Below are positions 1-11,061 of a stretch of DNA of 64,000 nt, in pieces. The DNA is taken from NCBI GenBank assembly GCA_900239685.1, contig OENT01000363.1, positions 1-64,000 of the forward strand. Reading direction: 5' to 3'. The notes under the pieces were generated by a model. That model searched no databases. It worked only from the letters and a program-made list of their open reading frames with translations, and was not told the origin of the DNA. How positions within the stretch are numbered: the first letter of the stretch is position 1; every line of letters begins with the position of its first letter. Source of the stretch: Rotaria macrura (taxonomy: Eukaryota > Rotifera > Eurotatoria > Philodinida > Philodinidae). The translations under genes and the position numbers were made by a program.

Positions 1-457
1 TTTTGACACAGATCGTTTTCAATCGTTCTGCAATACTTACCCAAGTGAAGATGCAGAATCAAGTGGTAAAAAATTAAGAATTGTTCTCAGATAAAAATTT
101 TTAGTCTTTCGAGAAAGAAAAAACTCCAATTTTCGTAAAAAGAAGTGTTAAGACTTGCAAAAATTAGTAAAATAATGATAACTGTCATAGTTTTTCTTCT
201 AAAATCGAATGAAGTTTTTCCAAAGAAAGATTAATTCTTCCGCTAGATTTTGCAACAGTCTAGTGATTCATAGAGGCATACATCCAACTAGCTCTAATTT
301 TTAAAAATAAAATGATCGAGTAGCATATGTTTTGTCAAATATTGCAAAAGAAAACAGTGAATAAATACTTAGATTCAGTAGACACTTGATAATCGATCAT
401 ATTTATCGGCTTCAGCACAATATCTGAAGGGAAACTGCATTCTTCTTTCTTTCAGGT

Positions 458-1282
458 ATGAAATTCTTTCGTGAAAAAATTCACGAGCTGTTAGTGGATA
501 TGGAAAGATTCGACTTCTTTGATGAGCGTCACTATTTTGCTACGTTTCTTCATCCCAAACATAGAGATATGAGTAAGTCAGTTCAACTTCAATATGTATC
601 TAATGGTGCTGATAATCCATCGCTCCGTTCTCATCCTTTAGAGTCTGTATCGGTTACTTAAAAAGTTGAAGTTTTAACACAGCTACGTTCAAATCTAATT
701 AATATTAAATCGATTTCAAATACTGACAATATGGCTGTTTCAGGTGTTGAGGAACAACAACGAAAAAGATTTAGATCATTAAATGATTTTATAGCTGCTT
801 TTGAAGATGATATGAGCAAGTATCAGATGTTTTTAGAGAGAAACTATCTAAAATGAACTTTTTATTTAGTAAAAAATGTAGAACAAAAGTCTGTTCGAAA
901 TGATGATAGTGCTGAAGTAACTGTATCTTCACAAGATGATCGTTTCTCACCAGAATATTCGTTAACAACAACGTCATACCAAGTATCAAAACCCGATGAA
1001 AGCGACCAATATTGCGCCATGAGAATCTCATGTAATCTGATCGGAAAAGATCCGATGTTATTTTGGTCACAAGAATCGGTTCGTGAAACATTACCATCAC
1101 TGTCTAGATATGCTCGAACAATTCATTCGATACCACCAACATCTGCCTCAACTGAACGGGTTTTCAGCATATCTGGTGTGATGTTAAACAATCGAGGCAC
1201 AAATCTATAACCATCGCATTTAGATAACGTATTGGTTATTCGATCAGGATTACGTTTTCAAACTGGAAAAGGTTACGAATAA
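458..1282 (+). pseudogene. Decayed hAT-family transposase, C-terminal part
   Basis: Broken open frames run in the same direction. The 5' piece (458-660) starts with M-K-F-F-R-E-K-I-H and ends at a stop. A middle piece near 745-855 also ends at a stop. The 3' piece (about 900-1282) carries the best signal: around 1075-1200 it reads L-P-S-L-S-R-Y-A-R followed by I-P-P-T-S-A-S-T-E-R-V-F-S. This is the hAT C-terminal dimerisation motif (small-residue-rich P-x-S-A-x-x-E-R-x-F-S). It is followed by a TAA in frame at about 1208, after which similar residues (S-H-L-D-N-V-L) resume. The stops and missing N-terminal catalytic region show a dead copy. In intact hAT elements this protein cuts and pastes the element. 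I could not find its terminal inverted repeats. Confidence 0.75.
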
Positions 1283-2879
1283 CTTTTTCGTGTTCAACTT
1301 ATATTGAATATATAAAAACAATACTGTTTCAAGTATGAATATAGATATTTATGTTGTCGCGCTTTTTTCTCTTCTTGATATGAAAACGATTTGGTGTTAA
1401 TAGTCAGATGCTCTTATAAATTTGTTTTGCTTTTGTTCTTTTTTCCATATTTTTATAAACGATTTTGAACAAAATATTATTTTGATAATAAACAAGATGT
1501 ACGAAATATGATAGTGGAAACTTATCTGTGCCCTTTGTGTCTTGAATATATAGTATATCTTGATGATTCTCCATTGTTCACTGTATCAGGCATGATGTAC
1601 CGACTCTTATCTAAATCCTATGTATTATAGTGTACATAGCCAATGGATATCGAGCGAGCGGCTGTGGGACGGCCACGTGGAGGTACGGACGGACCGTCCG
1701 TCCCACTTGACATAGTTGCGGAGCGGTCCGTCCGCTCGCCAAATAGGCTTTTAGTGCGGTGACCGCCGCCGTCACAATTTTCTACCTTACGTCATCTTTT
1801 CCGACGTCCGCACCTCCTTTTTCAGGTGCGGTGCACGTCTCTGGTTCAAACTATTCGTAGACGATTCAAAAAGTAACTTTTGAAGAGCATCTATTCGTAT
1901 TTGTCAGATTGACATAGATTTAGAAAAGTTACATAATTTCGATCCATCGCATTTGACGTGTCTAGTCGAAGACAGAAATTGACATGGTTCTCATGAATTT
2001 TCTTGTTTTCAATCATCTTGAAAAATATTATCTACTCACGTTCACTATCCAATCTTAAAAAATCGAAAGCATTTTCATGCCTATATAATGAAACATATTT
2101 ATCGTATTCATATGAAAACCTGAAAATAGGTTGTATTTGTATCGTTTTTCCTATTCGGATAGTCGATGTGTCTCTAAAATCTTAAAAATCGTGAAATTGA
2201 ACACAAGTGGCGAGAAGGTTAAGAAGTGCTCCCTTTAGCATTTGCATAAAATTTCTTTCGATTTAGATCAAAAAACCGTTGCAAACAATCACGAAGAAGA
2301 GAAAGTCTTACAATTGGACTCTGTAGGAAAACATAAGAACAAGTTCTACTTTTAACCAAATCAAACGAACTTTCCCAATATCCTAAATGACATCTATTTG
2401 TTCACTCTGCTCTCTACTCATCTATTTTTCTCTCGTATCAAAACTCATGTGCGGGTGTAAAACGAACATAAATTGAATGATGTATAAGATATTTAGGATG
2501 ACGGTTATGCTACTCCTCCAATTCGTCATTATTGATCATAATAAAATAATTGTTTGTTACAACAGTGAAGAAATTGAACAGTAACCGTCGTTCTTTCATT
2601 TTCGTTACAAAGAACTTATTCTACTAGGAAATTATTTTTTTTGAGATCATTTGCAATAAGAAAATTCGTGAATATTCACCAGAAAAGATCGTAAGATAAA
2701 AATATCATTTAGTAAATCTTTCTTTTCTATAATGCATATAAAAGTTTCTACTCACCTTCTCAAAGGAAGCAAACCGTCTGATACCATTCATAGTGATAAA
2801 TGACACAATGTGACATCTAGATAGACGTTTGATACCTTTATATTACAATTCTAATGATCATCTGCATTTTTTACGATAG
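1283..2879. other. Non-coding stretch with a GC-rich island
   Basis: I see no supportable gene. The only structure is the GC-rich palindromic block at about 1645-1835, listed separately. The rest is AT-rich with stops in all frames. Confidence 0.5.
1645..1835. repeat. GC-rich palindromic block
   Basis: This block is much richer in G+C than its surroundings. It contains an odd-length perfect palindrome (GGACGGAC-C-GTCCGTCC, near 1685-1702), a second GGTCCGTCCGCTCGCC motif near 1724-1740 that partly inverts the GAGCGAGCGG near 1651-1661, and GGTGCGG motifs near 1825 facing CCGCACC near 1808. It looks like the remains of a short fold-back element. No target duplication was found. Confidence 0.45.
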
Positions 2880-2963
2880 GCACTTAAAGAATTGCATATG
2901 TGGGACACTAACATCGGTGATAAAACTGTAGAACATATCATAGATGCATTAAAGGTCAATAAG
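2880..2963 (+). pseudogene. Isolated leucine-rich-repeat exon (RNI/NLR type)
   Basis: Exactly 84 nt (28 codons) lie between a good acceptor (TTTTTTACGATAG) and donor (AAG|GTAAGT), phase 0 at both ends. The translation begins A-L-K-E-L-H-M-W and continues with N-I-G-D-K-T then H-I-I-D-A-L-K. This matches one ribonuclease-inhibitor-type leucine-rich repeat (L-x-x-L-x-L-x-x-N-x-I-G-D-x-x). In NLR- and RNI-like genes such repeats are often one exon each. I found no neighbouring LRR exon within several kb, so this is either a stray exon of a gene with long introns or a gene remnant. The function is not assignable. Confidence 0.5.
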
Positions 2964-5926
2964 GTAAGTTACATTTTGATCTCATCTGTCAAAGGATCAT
3001 GTTCACTTATTGAGAAAAATTTTCATAAGATTTTTAAAAATCAACAGACGCATTGAAATTTCGTCAAAGATGGATTGTGGAACAGAAATTCTGTTATCGA
3101 GAATGAGTACGTCTTATATTCGCAATATACTAATAACTCAGACTGTGTCCTATATGATTTTCATTAGTAATTAATTTCAGTTCAACAATAACAAATATCA
3201 AGTTTTCAGCATCTGCTTGAAATTAAAAATGAAGTATTTTGTTAGACAATGGAAAAATTGTAATGTCACTATCTTAATAAAAAGACTCTTTTTCCATCAT
3301 ACCAAATGCATTACTTCTATTTTATAGTATGGAAAATCTACATGTTTGCATTGAAAATTAGAATTTGAAATTCCAAAAAGATGTTGTTCATTTGATTTTG
3401 TTTTTCAAGTTTGGTAAAAAAGAAATGAAAAAACCAAAAATCTCAACTCTTTCTAAGCCTAATTAGGACAATTTTTAGTTTGCAGACTATGCAGAGAATT
3501 TCTCGAACTCATTTTCATGATGAACACTTGAGTGACTTATGTATCGATGTACATTAGTTTACTTTCGAAGATTTAGTGACGATTTCTGTCTTTCATTATT
3601 GTTGAACTTGAATGAATACATAAAACTTCAAACTTTCAAATATCTAAGATCATGAGCTTACATATGATTTTAATGAGTTTCGTGGGATGAAATTGTGTTT
3701 TGAAAAGTTTCATGTTTGAAGATTATTTGCTTGAAATCTGCATTTTTGAACATTCTTTTGAATGATGGAGATTGAGTCTATATTAATATTTTGAATCAGA
3801 TAAAAAACGGAATAAGAAAAAACTTGAAAGTTCGGATATGTTTTCATCCGTAGTGAATCATCGCTAAAATTAAAATCTCTTCTCTATATTTATAAATAAA
3901 TGAACAAATTTAATCTATCATTTCATTTTTTCTAGGAACCTTTAAGTTTTAAATACCATTCGATGGATCGATGCATGCCAATTTGATCAGCACCTTTTCG
4001 TATCTCATAAGATATACATATAGTTCGAGAAAAAAGATCACGCATCTCTGAGCTCCTTCTTCATATGTAAAATTAATTCGGCTTTTTTTCTTTAAATTTA
4101 AAATTCATTTGATATTCATGGCAACAAAGTTCATTCATCAATTGTTGAATATTTGAGAGTGCTAATTATTCATTGCATCTCATCATCGATATACCGACAC
4201 AAACATTGTTTTATATCCGGAAGTACTTTTTACTTCATCTAAATCAGTATGTTTGATGTTTCTTGCAATGTCATTGTGTCAAAAAATGATTTCGTATGAG
4301 AAGAAAATCGACATCTTTATCGTAATTTTTACCCTCTTCAACGTCTACTGCTGTTGACTACTTCGATGGTGCACTTCTGAGATACGTCTTATATGTGAAT
4401 TAATCAATTTCGAACGACTTTTTTTCAAGCAACAAATGTTATCTTCTTTCAAATGGAAACGTTTGAAATCATGAAATTATCGCATCACGTTGTCTATGAC
4501 GAATGTCAAGGTGGAATCCTCCTGATCCGAAATGATTGCAGAGTTGACGATTCTGTTTTATGTAATCGAAATATATTTCCATTTCAGTAGATGAATGGTG
4601 AGTGTGAAGCGAATTTCAGTACAGGCCAACAGATGAACTGAAAGTGTGCCACTGTTTTCGAATTCACTAAGAATTCTACTGAAACATATATGAAAATAAT
4701 CAGTCATATGTATTAACGATTCGCATAAACATTCAGAACTCTATTCGTGTGATTCACATCGATTTTTTCTTCGATTTCTCATGAAAAAATGTTGGTTTTT
4801 CTCTATGTCGTTGTGGAAAAATCAAGGGGAAAAAGGCGAATTCTAGATTCTCGGAATTTTTGTAATAACAAACGACATTCCCGAAATTCATATTTAATCT
4901 CTATGATCCTCATTTTAGTCTTGAAAGTTTCATAGAACTCAGTGTCAAGGCTTCACTGCTTTATAAAATAGCTAGAAAACCTGCATCAAACATTGAGGAG
5001 AATCATCTTCTAGACAAACGGTTTGTTTTCATATGCTTCACTTGCTCAGTCATCACGATTTACCCATAGCGCATCACTTTCTTATTCAAGAATCTCAAGA
5101 AAGCTACGCGTATGAGAGAAAGAATATCATTAATATTGTGATTAAAAGCACTATCTATAATTTTACAGGCCAAAATTACAGCCAGGTGAAAAATATTCGA
5201 TCTGAAAAGTGATCGACACTAAAAACTACGATGTTTTCCATAGAAGTTTTTTTATGCGCTGTCTTCAAGATTTGTTCAGAGCGCATGAAATTCTTGCTTC
5301 AAATGCTCATGTATTTTATGCGCATACCTCAAGATAGTTCACTGGAGTTATCTATTTTTAAAATTCTAGACACTTAACCTAATTAAATGGGTATCAAGTC
5401 CATTTTGACGACACGATAGTTTACTTTCTTATCTTTCAGAGAAAATGTTCGAGATAGAATAGCAAACAGCAGCGATGAATAAGATAAATCAATGAGATAC
5501 AAGAAATACGTCGCATCAAATGAATCTATAGCATCTTATGTGTGACATATTATTCATTCAGTAATCTAGCAGTTTAACATGCTTAAATCAAGCAGGTAGC
5601 ACCATGGCCTTCCTATGTCTACTTAAAGACAAGAGACTCTCTATCCCTGACTATATTGCTTTTGGCATTAATTTGAACACAAGAGAAAAATATTTCGAGT
5701 GTGAAGTAAAAAGTTAACTCGAAAACTCTTATTGTATGAAATTGAGATTAATCGCTAGTTGAGAAAGAAAGCGAATTATAAATTTTGTGTTAGGATCAGC
5801 CATATTTCTTTGATTTAGGTAAGAAAAGCAACATTATATTTGAAGTACTAGCTTGACAAGTGATTCAATCAGTTGTAATGATTTTCCTCAGATTAGACAA
5901 TACCGATTTTTTTGCACACTACCCAT
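2964..5926. other. AT-rich non-coding DNA
   Basis: About 3 kb with no open frame showing domain, signal peptide or splice-phase support. It could be intron if the LRR exon belongs to a real gene. Confidence 0.5.
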
Positions 5927-6187
5927 GTCGAACGATATACCCCGTATACGGGCCGCATATTGGGCGCAGAATTCCGGACAGTATCATCATTAAAATAGGC
6001 CGCTTTATGACCGTACACTGTGACCATACGGCCATGTATACGGTGCCGTTAGGGAGTACAGTAATACGGGACATTATTGTCACGGTACACGGCTGTAAAA
6101 CGGCCTATTGTAATGATGGTACGGTCAGTAATTCTGCGCCCAATGTACTGCCAGCATACAGGGCGTAGATGGAACGTATCTTTCGAC
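5927..6187. repeat. Fold-back element, arms of about 110 bp
   Basis: The left arm (from 5927) and right arm (ending 6187) are imperfect inverted copies. TGGGCGCAGAATT at 5961-5973 pairs exactly with AATTCTGCGCCCA at 6130-6142. The outer GTCGAA at 5927 pairs with TTCGAC ending 6187, and an inner AATAGGCCG pairs with CGGCCTATT. Open frames across it are by-products of the palindrome. This is consistent with a small non-autonomous inverted-repeat transposon. No clear target duplication was seen. Confidence 0.75.
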
Positions 6188-7440
6188 TTGGATAGACTTG
6201 TACAACTGATCTACTTTTTTTTATCACATATTCTCTTGTTTCCTTCCAAACAAAATTAACATTAAATCTGGAAAGCAGAGTAAACGGTAGATTATAAACA
6301 TGGCCAATATTCCTTTTAAAATTATTACAAAGGAGAAGACCATAAGATCATTTTGATGCTCATTGTTTGAGAAGCATTTTTTTCAAATCTTTTGTGACAT
6401 TTTTGAAAAATTCAACTCACGGCATTTGAATAAGAACAAAACAGATATTACATGCACTATAAGACCTAAACTTTGCCCGAACATTCAAGATCTTTATCGA
6501 GTTCCGCATCTCTATCCTTTTTGTTTTTTAGCTGTCTGACTTTTTTCTCGAAGAATCAATTGTAGGCTACAAACTTTCCTTGAATTGTGAAAGTCGAGTG
6601 ATATTTATTCTTCCACAGAAAAAAAACTAGCCCATTCATCACTAACGTAAGTCTCGAAAAATTTTTTCATAAAATACGCATCAATACTAGAGATACGAAA
6701 AAGCTCTTCTGTTTCATTTCCCTTTGTCTATGAAAGGACAGCAAAAACCAAAGTAACATCGATCAGAACTAACCCGTTACTTATTCTCATGAATCATGTC
6801 TATTTCATTAAACTAGCCGGATAGTGAACTAATATAAGCTAATTGGTTAGTATATCTTTCCAATCATTTGGTAACAAGTCAATAGATTATTTACCCGTTT
6901 CTTTTTCTGTATGAATATTTACGAATAGAAAATTATTGATCAGTCTAGGAAGAATAGTGTTGACCACAGAACTACGACTTATACTAAGTATTGGATAAAA
7001 TGAAAAGACTTCAAGTTCATCTTCGGAGCTATCGTCCTTTGGTTCAACTGCAACTATATATTTTATGTCAAATTTAAAGTTGTAGACCGATTCATCTTTC
7101 TATGAACCAATATGAGTGTTACTATACACAGCGTTTGAGATCTCTCACCTAATTGAACTCTATAAATAATCATACTTGATGCCACGATTTAGATCACATT
7201 ATTTTGTTAGAAAGCAGTAGCTTCTATAGTACAGAACAATTCCGTTTACCAGATCGGTGAGGATGAGGATCTATGTCTTCTTTTCATCCCCACGAAAAAT
7301 TCACACCCATATCCTTATTTTCCATACGACTAAATGATTCTCTTAAAAGAATGGGTTTCAAACTATCACATGAACGAAATGACACAATTGTTATGCATGA
7401 GCGTAAGTTATGATTTGAATGATTTTTAGACATCTAATTG
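6188..7440. other. AT-rich non-coding DNA
   Basis: No gene, RNA or organised repeat could be supported here. Confidence 0.5.
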
Positions 7441-7459
7441 AAGTATTTCTTGAATCTTC

Positions 7460-8215
7460 ATTGGATTCCTGGGATTTATATTTAATGCTAGGATTCCCCA
7501 TGGGATTCAGAATCCCGAGAACCTGCCGATTCTCTCTTGGATTGCATCATAATTGAAAGAGTTCGAGTTTCTTCCTTAGATTGCATTCTAAATAAGAATT
7601 GATTTTATTATTTATATGTATTAACTAGAATAGATCACTAACACATCGTGTAGAAACGACTATTTGACAACATTTGAGCACAGGATTGCATATCATTCGT
7701 CTGGAGTGAAGACACATCTATCACGAAAATCGTTGTGATTTTGGTGATTTTTTTAAATATCAGTGTGTAAATCGTGATTTTTAAAAAATCCTCAAAACCA
7801 CGACGATTTTCACAGCATGGACAGGTCTCTTACTCAATTTTCTAGGTATGATAATTATATGCATCATTTTGGTTTATTCATGTATCCCAGATAATACCTG
7901 TAATTTATAACATCAAGAGCATAAACCAGATTCTATCCATAAATCAGCATGTTACAATTTGCTTTCTTCGGTAATAAGAATTACGAATTTCAGAAGAATT
8001 TGTATTATACTTTTTATGGCTGGAAGTCCTTGTTTCACAGCAACTAGCTTATATGTATAGTCTGTTTCGTAAATTGCTTCAATTGATGCTGCTAATACTC
8101 CAGAATATAAATTATACTTTCTGGATTTCCCGGAAGTTTCATAGGATTCTTGGAATTTTCGGGATTTTGATGAGATTCGGAATCTTCAGAATCCGACTAT
8201 TTCCCCTTGATTTAT
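7460..8215. repeat. Possible element bounded by GGGATTC-rich segments
   Basis: Two short segments (about 7460-7560 and 8118-8215) share a degenerate vocabulary: GGATTC, GGGATT, CGGGATTT and AGAATCC. Between them at 7722-7814 is a hairpin. Its arm CGAAAATCGTTGTGATTTTGG (near 7724-7744) pairs, with a few mismatches, with CCTCAAAACCACGACGATTTTC (near 7790-7811). The shared edges suggest a decayed repeat pair with a hairpin inside. I could not define exact ends. Confidence 0.4.
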
Positions 8216-8506
8216 TTTCTTAATATCATATACGATAGATCGATTACTATTTGGAGTCTAATTTTTTCCTTACATTTGATCCTTATACATTGTTTTCTTC
8301 TTCAATACCCCTGATCTTTGCCATGGTTCGTAGGAAAAAACCGCCGTAATAAAGATATGTCAAGCCTCTTAAACGAATCCAATAGAGTTCTAAGTGAAAA
8401 TCACTATTTCAATTGACTGGCACTTCTACTACTAAATAGAATTAATTCTTGTGATCATTGTATCAATAATCTTAAAACGTTAATTATCCCTAATGAATGT
8501 ACTGAA

Positions 8507-9292
8507 TCAAGGGTACCTGAAAAAGTACCCTGGTACTAGTATGTCACAGGTACTTTTGGGTACTTAAGTACCTTATAGTACTTTTAGGTACGTATAAGGT
8601 ACTCGGGTGGGTACCCTGCTGCATAGCGTCTAGTAAGTGGGTACTTGAAGTTACTGATCAAATACTCGGCTGGGTACTATTGCGCAGTAAGTTTAGGTAC
8701 CCTGCTGCCAAAGCTGCAGTATGTTGATGATCGAACCTAACCTTCGACTTTTTTCATTTTTGCTTCTGTCAAAGCAAATTATAATTTTTTTTCGTTTTTA
8801 TTTAATTTAATTTTTTCAATTCTGAAAATTCAAGCGGGTCAAATTTCTCGATCTGATCGAGCTTGAGTTGATCAGATCTNCACCAGACCATATCAAGGTA
8901 GTCCTCTCTCGATTTATGATCGAGATCGGCATTTTTCGACTATAATAAATAGTCAAGAAATAATCTAGAAAAGATTAGTATGAAAATATATTAGTTTTTT
9001 GTGTTTTGTCTAGTTGTTTATATGGAGCTGTGTGTGCGAAAGAAAGCGGTGAATGAACAGTCACTATACAGAACGCGCCAAATCAAGGGTACCCTGTAGA
9101 GTTTTCCAAAGTAAAGTTACAGGTGCAGGTACTCATACAAGTACCTGTTCAGTTAACATACTGATGTGGGTACCCAATGCAGTAACTAGATCAGTATAAA
9201 CACTGAAAATTTTCGAAGTACCCGTATCGGGTACCTTGCTGAGGCTTTCGCAGTACATGGGTACCCTGAACTCAGTACTTCCCCTAGGGTAC
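8507..9292. repeat. Pair of GTAC-rich direct repeats around a palindromic core
   Basis: Block 1 (8507-8722) and block 2 (9083-9292) are crowded with GGTACC, GGGTAC and GTACCC. Both begin with AATCAAGGGTACC and both end with a GGTACC(C/T)TGCTG motif followed by a CAGTA(T/C)ATG-like sequence. They therefore look like diverged direct copies of one unit of about 200 bp. The spacer contains the near-palindrome GATCTGATCGAGC...GATCAGATC (about 8850-8879) and one ambiguous base (8880). No coding frame spans the region. Confidence 0.6.
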
Positions 9293-10074
9293 TATGTTCA
9301 AGACATTTAGAAACGGTATATTTATTATGTGATGCATCATTAGATACAATAAAAATTGATCAAGCTCTTGATCGGAGTGGGAGTGCGTGTATGAGTATTG
9401 ATACTAATATGGGTTTGCATGCTTCCTAGAGAATTGAAAAACAGCATTTTTATTCACGTTGACATCTCACACTGGTATACCCACATTCACACCTGAAGAA
9501 CTTCGGTGGACTGGGATCTGTTTTTTTCCTCATGCACTAATACATAAGTTCAAAAAAGTAACTGCTGTCCGAAGTGCCTCTCCTCGTTTTTCATACAGAA
9601 TGTTTTCCAAAAGACGAAAAAGCAATTCAACTACATAAAGAAATGTTTTAGTATAGCTCTTTGACTCCAGGTACCCTTTGAAGATATCCTACATAGAAAT
9701 ACAAAGTCGCTTATTTTTCAAAGATACTACAATTACATTAAATTTTGCAAAACTCTGACGAATGCTATACTTGTTTCAAGATCTATGAGCTAGTAGTTAT
9801 AATTAAAAATTAGCCCAAATTAACAAGTTAGAAATAAATAATCTCCCTTGATTTATTTATTCAAAGAAGAAAGTTTATGATTTCTATTTCCTCTTCGTGC
9901 ATGCTTCTTCATAGATTTATTTCAGCTAAAGGTTTTCCAAACTAGCTTGAATAATATTGGTATTGGGATTTCTAAAAACTTTACTTATGGCATGAGAATT
10001 CTAATTTTCGCTTTTATAGAAAAGTCAGAAGTACATCACTGCAAGCAATAAAATACAATCGAACCCTTTTCTTT
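9293..10074. other. Non-coding stretch
   Basis: No gene recognised. The part nearest 10074 is probably the 3' UTR and downstream flank of the minus-strand gene that ends there. Confidence 0.45.
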
Positions 10075-11061
10075 TTAGAATGTGATATAAAGAATGTTTA
10101 AAACAATCAAATGAATGGAACTTGTAATAAGAAAAGAAGACAATCGATTGACCCCGTTTCGTCGCGCTTCATCATCAGAGAAGAATAATTTATGATTTTG
10201 TCCTTGTAAAAAATCTAGACTAAGATTTTGTGCTTGATGATCAGCTAGTATAAGTGATAGTAAGGTCAGATCGATCGGATCTTTCCCTAAAACGACACCG
10301 CTCGTTGATGTTGTTGTTGAAATCATTTGTGTTGTTGTTGTTGTTGTTGTTGTCGTTGTTGTAACTCTCGTCGTTGTCAAAATTGAACTTGTCGTTGATA
10401 ATGGATTTGGTGTTATCGATATTTCTACAAATATAGAATGAGCCAAATGAAAATATGCCATATTTAGTTTTACCTGCCGGACAATTAATCGACACAGCTG
10501 ACGGGCATTTATTAGTTAAAACTGCTTCAGTATCGTTTATTTCCGTAAATGGATATGTTCTTGAAAGACCACATGTATTCTCAAGTAAACTATGTATTTG
10601 ATTGCTGTATTGAACTTCTTCAAAATCTACTGGACGATAAGTTCGATCGAAAAACGGTTCCAGAAATACAATATATTGCTGATTAACATTGAGTCGTTGA
10701 CATGAACGACGACCAAGAAGTGTGCCTAGAATTGATTGATTTTTAAAGAAAAACAGAATAAAAAAATATGCTGTGTTTTTAGGTTACCTGCTTGGATTAT
10801 GTTAATAGTACGTTGAGTTGGTCGACCTTTTAGTATACATGAGACCAGAAATGTAACGTTGAATAGATTTCGAATACTTTTATCAGCAGTCTTATGTAAT
10901 GAAGTGCCGCTAACAACGATGGGTGATTCATGAACCTTAGTATTAAATGGAATATCAACTTCGCTTAAACGTTCATCACATTGCGATGCTGATATGAAAT
11001 GTACGAGGAAAAATATAAGACAAATGCTCGAAAATAAACGATGATTATTCATATTTGTCAT
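10075..11061 (-). CDS. Secreted NtA/NTR-like domain protein with Thr-rich stalk, probably GPI-anchored
   Basis: Three exons (11061-10788, 10725-10474, 10424-10075) join in phase through GT-AG introns of 62 and 49 bp to give 291 residues. Residues 1-26 form a signal peptide (hydrophobic core F-S-S-I-C-L-I-F-F-L). The next part follows the layout of the agrin N-terminal NtA domain (an NTR/TIMP fold): an N-terminal C-D-E-R-L, then P-I-V-V-S-G, then V-S-C-I-L-K-G, then L-L-G-R-R-S-C-Q-R-L before Y-I-V-F-L-E-P, then E-N-T-C. Agrin has C-P-E-R, V-V-L-T-G, Y-S-C-K-V and L-I-C-D-N-Q in the same order. A Thr-rich run encoded by an ACA repeat follows (about 10316-10380). The protein ends in a hydrophobic tail, I-H-L-I-V-L-N-I-L-Y-I-T-F, directly before the stop, as in GPI signals. 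A cell-surface or matrix-binding role is inferred. The domain call is by eye. Confidence 0.6.

Noticed and set aside
5860-6259. 102- and 60-codon frames
   Set aside because: They run across a fold-back palindrome and encode no recognisable domain.
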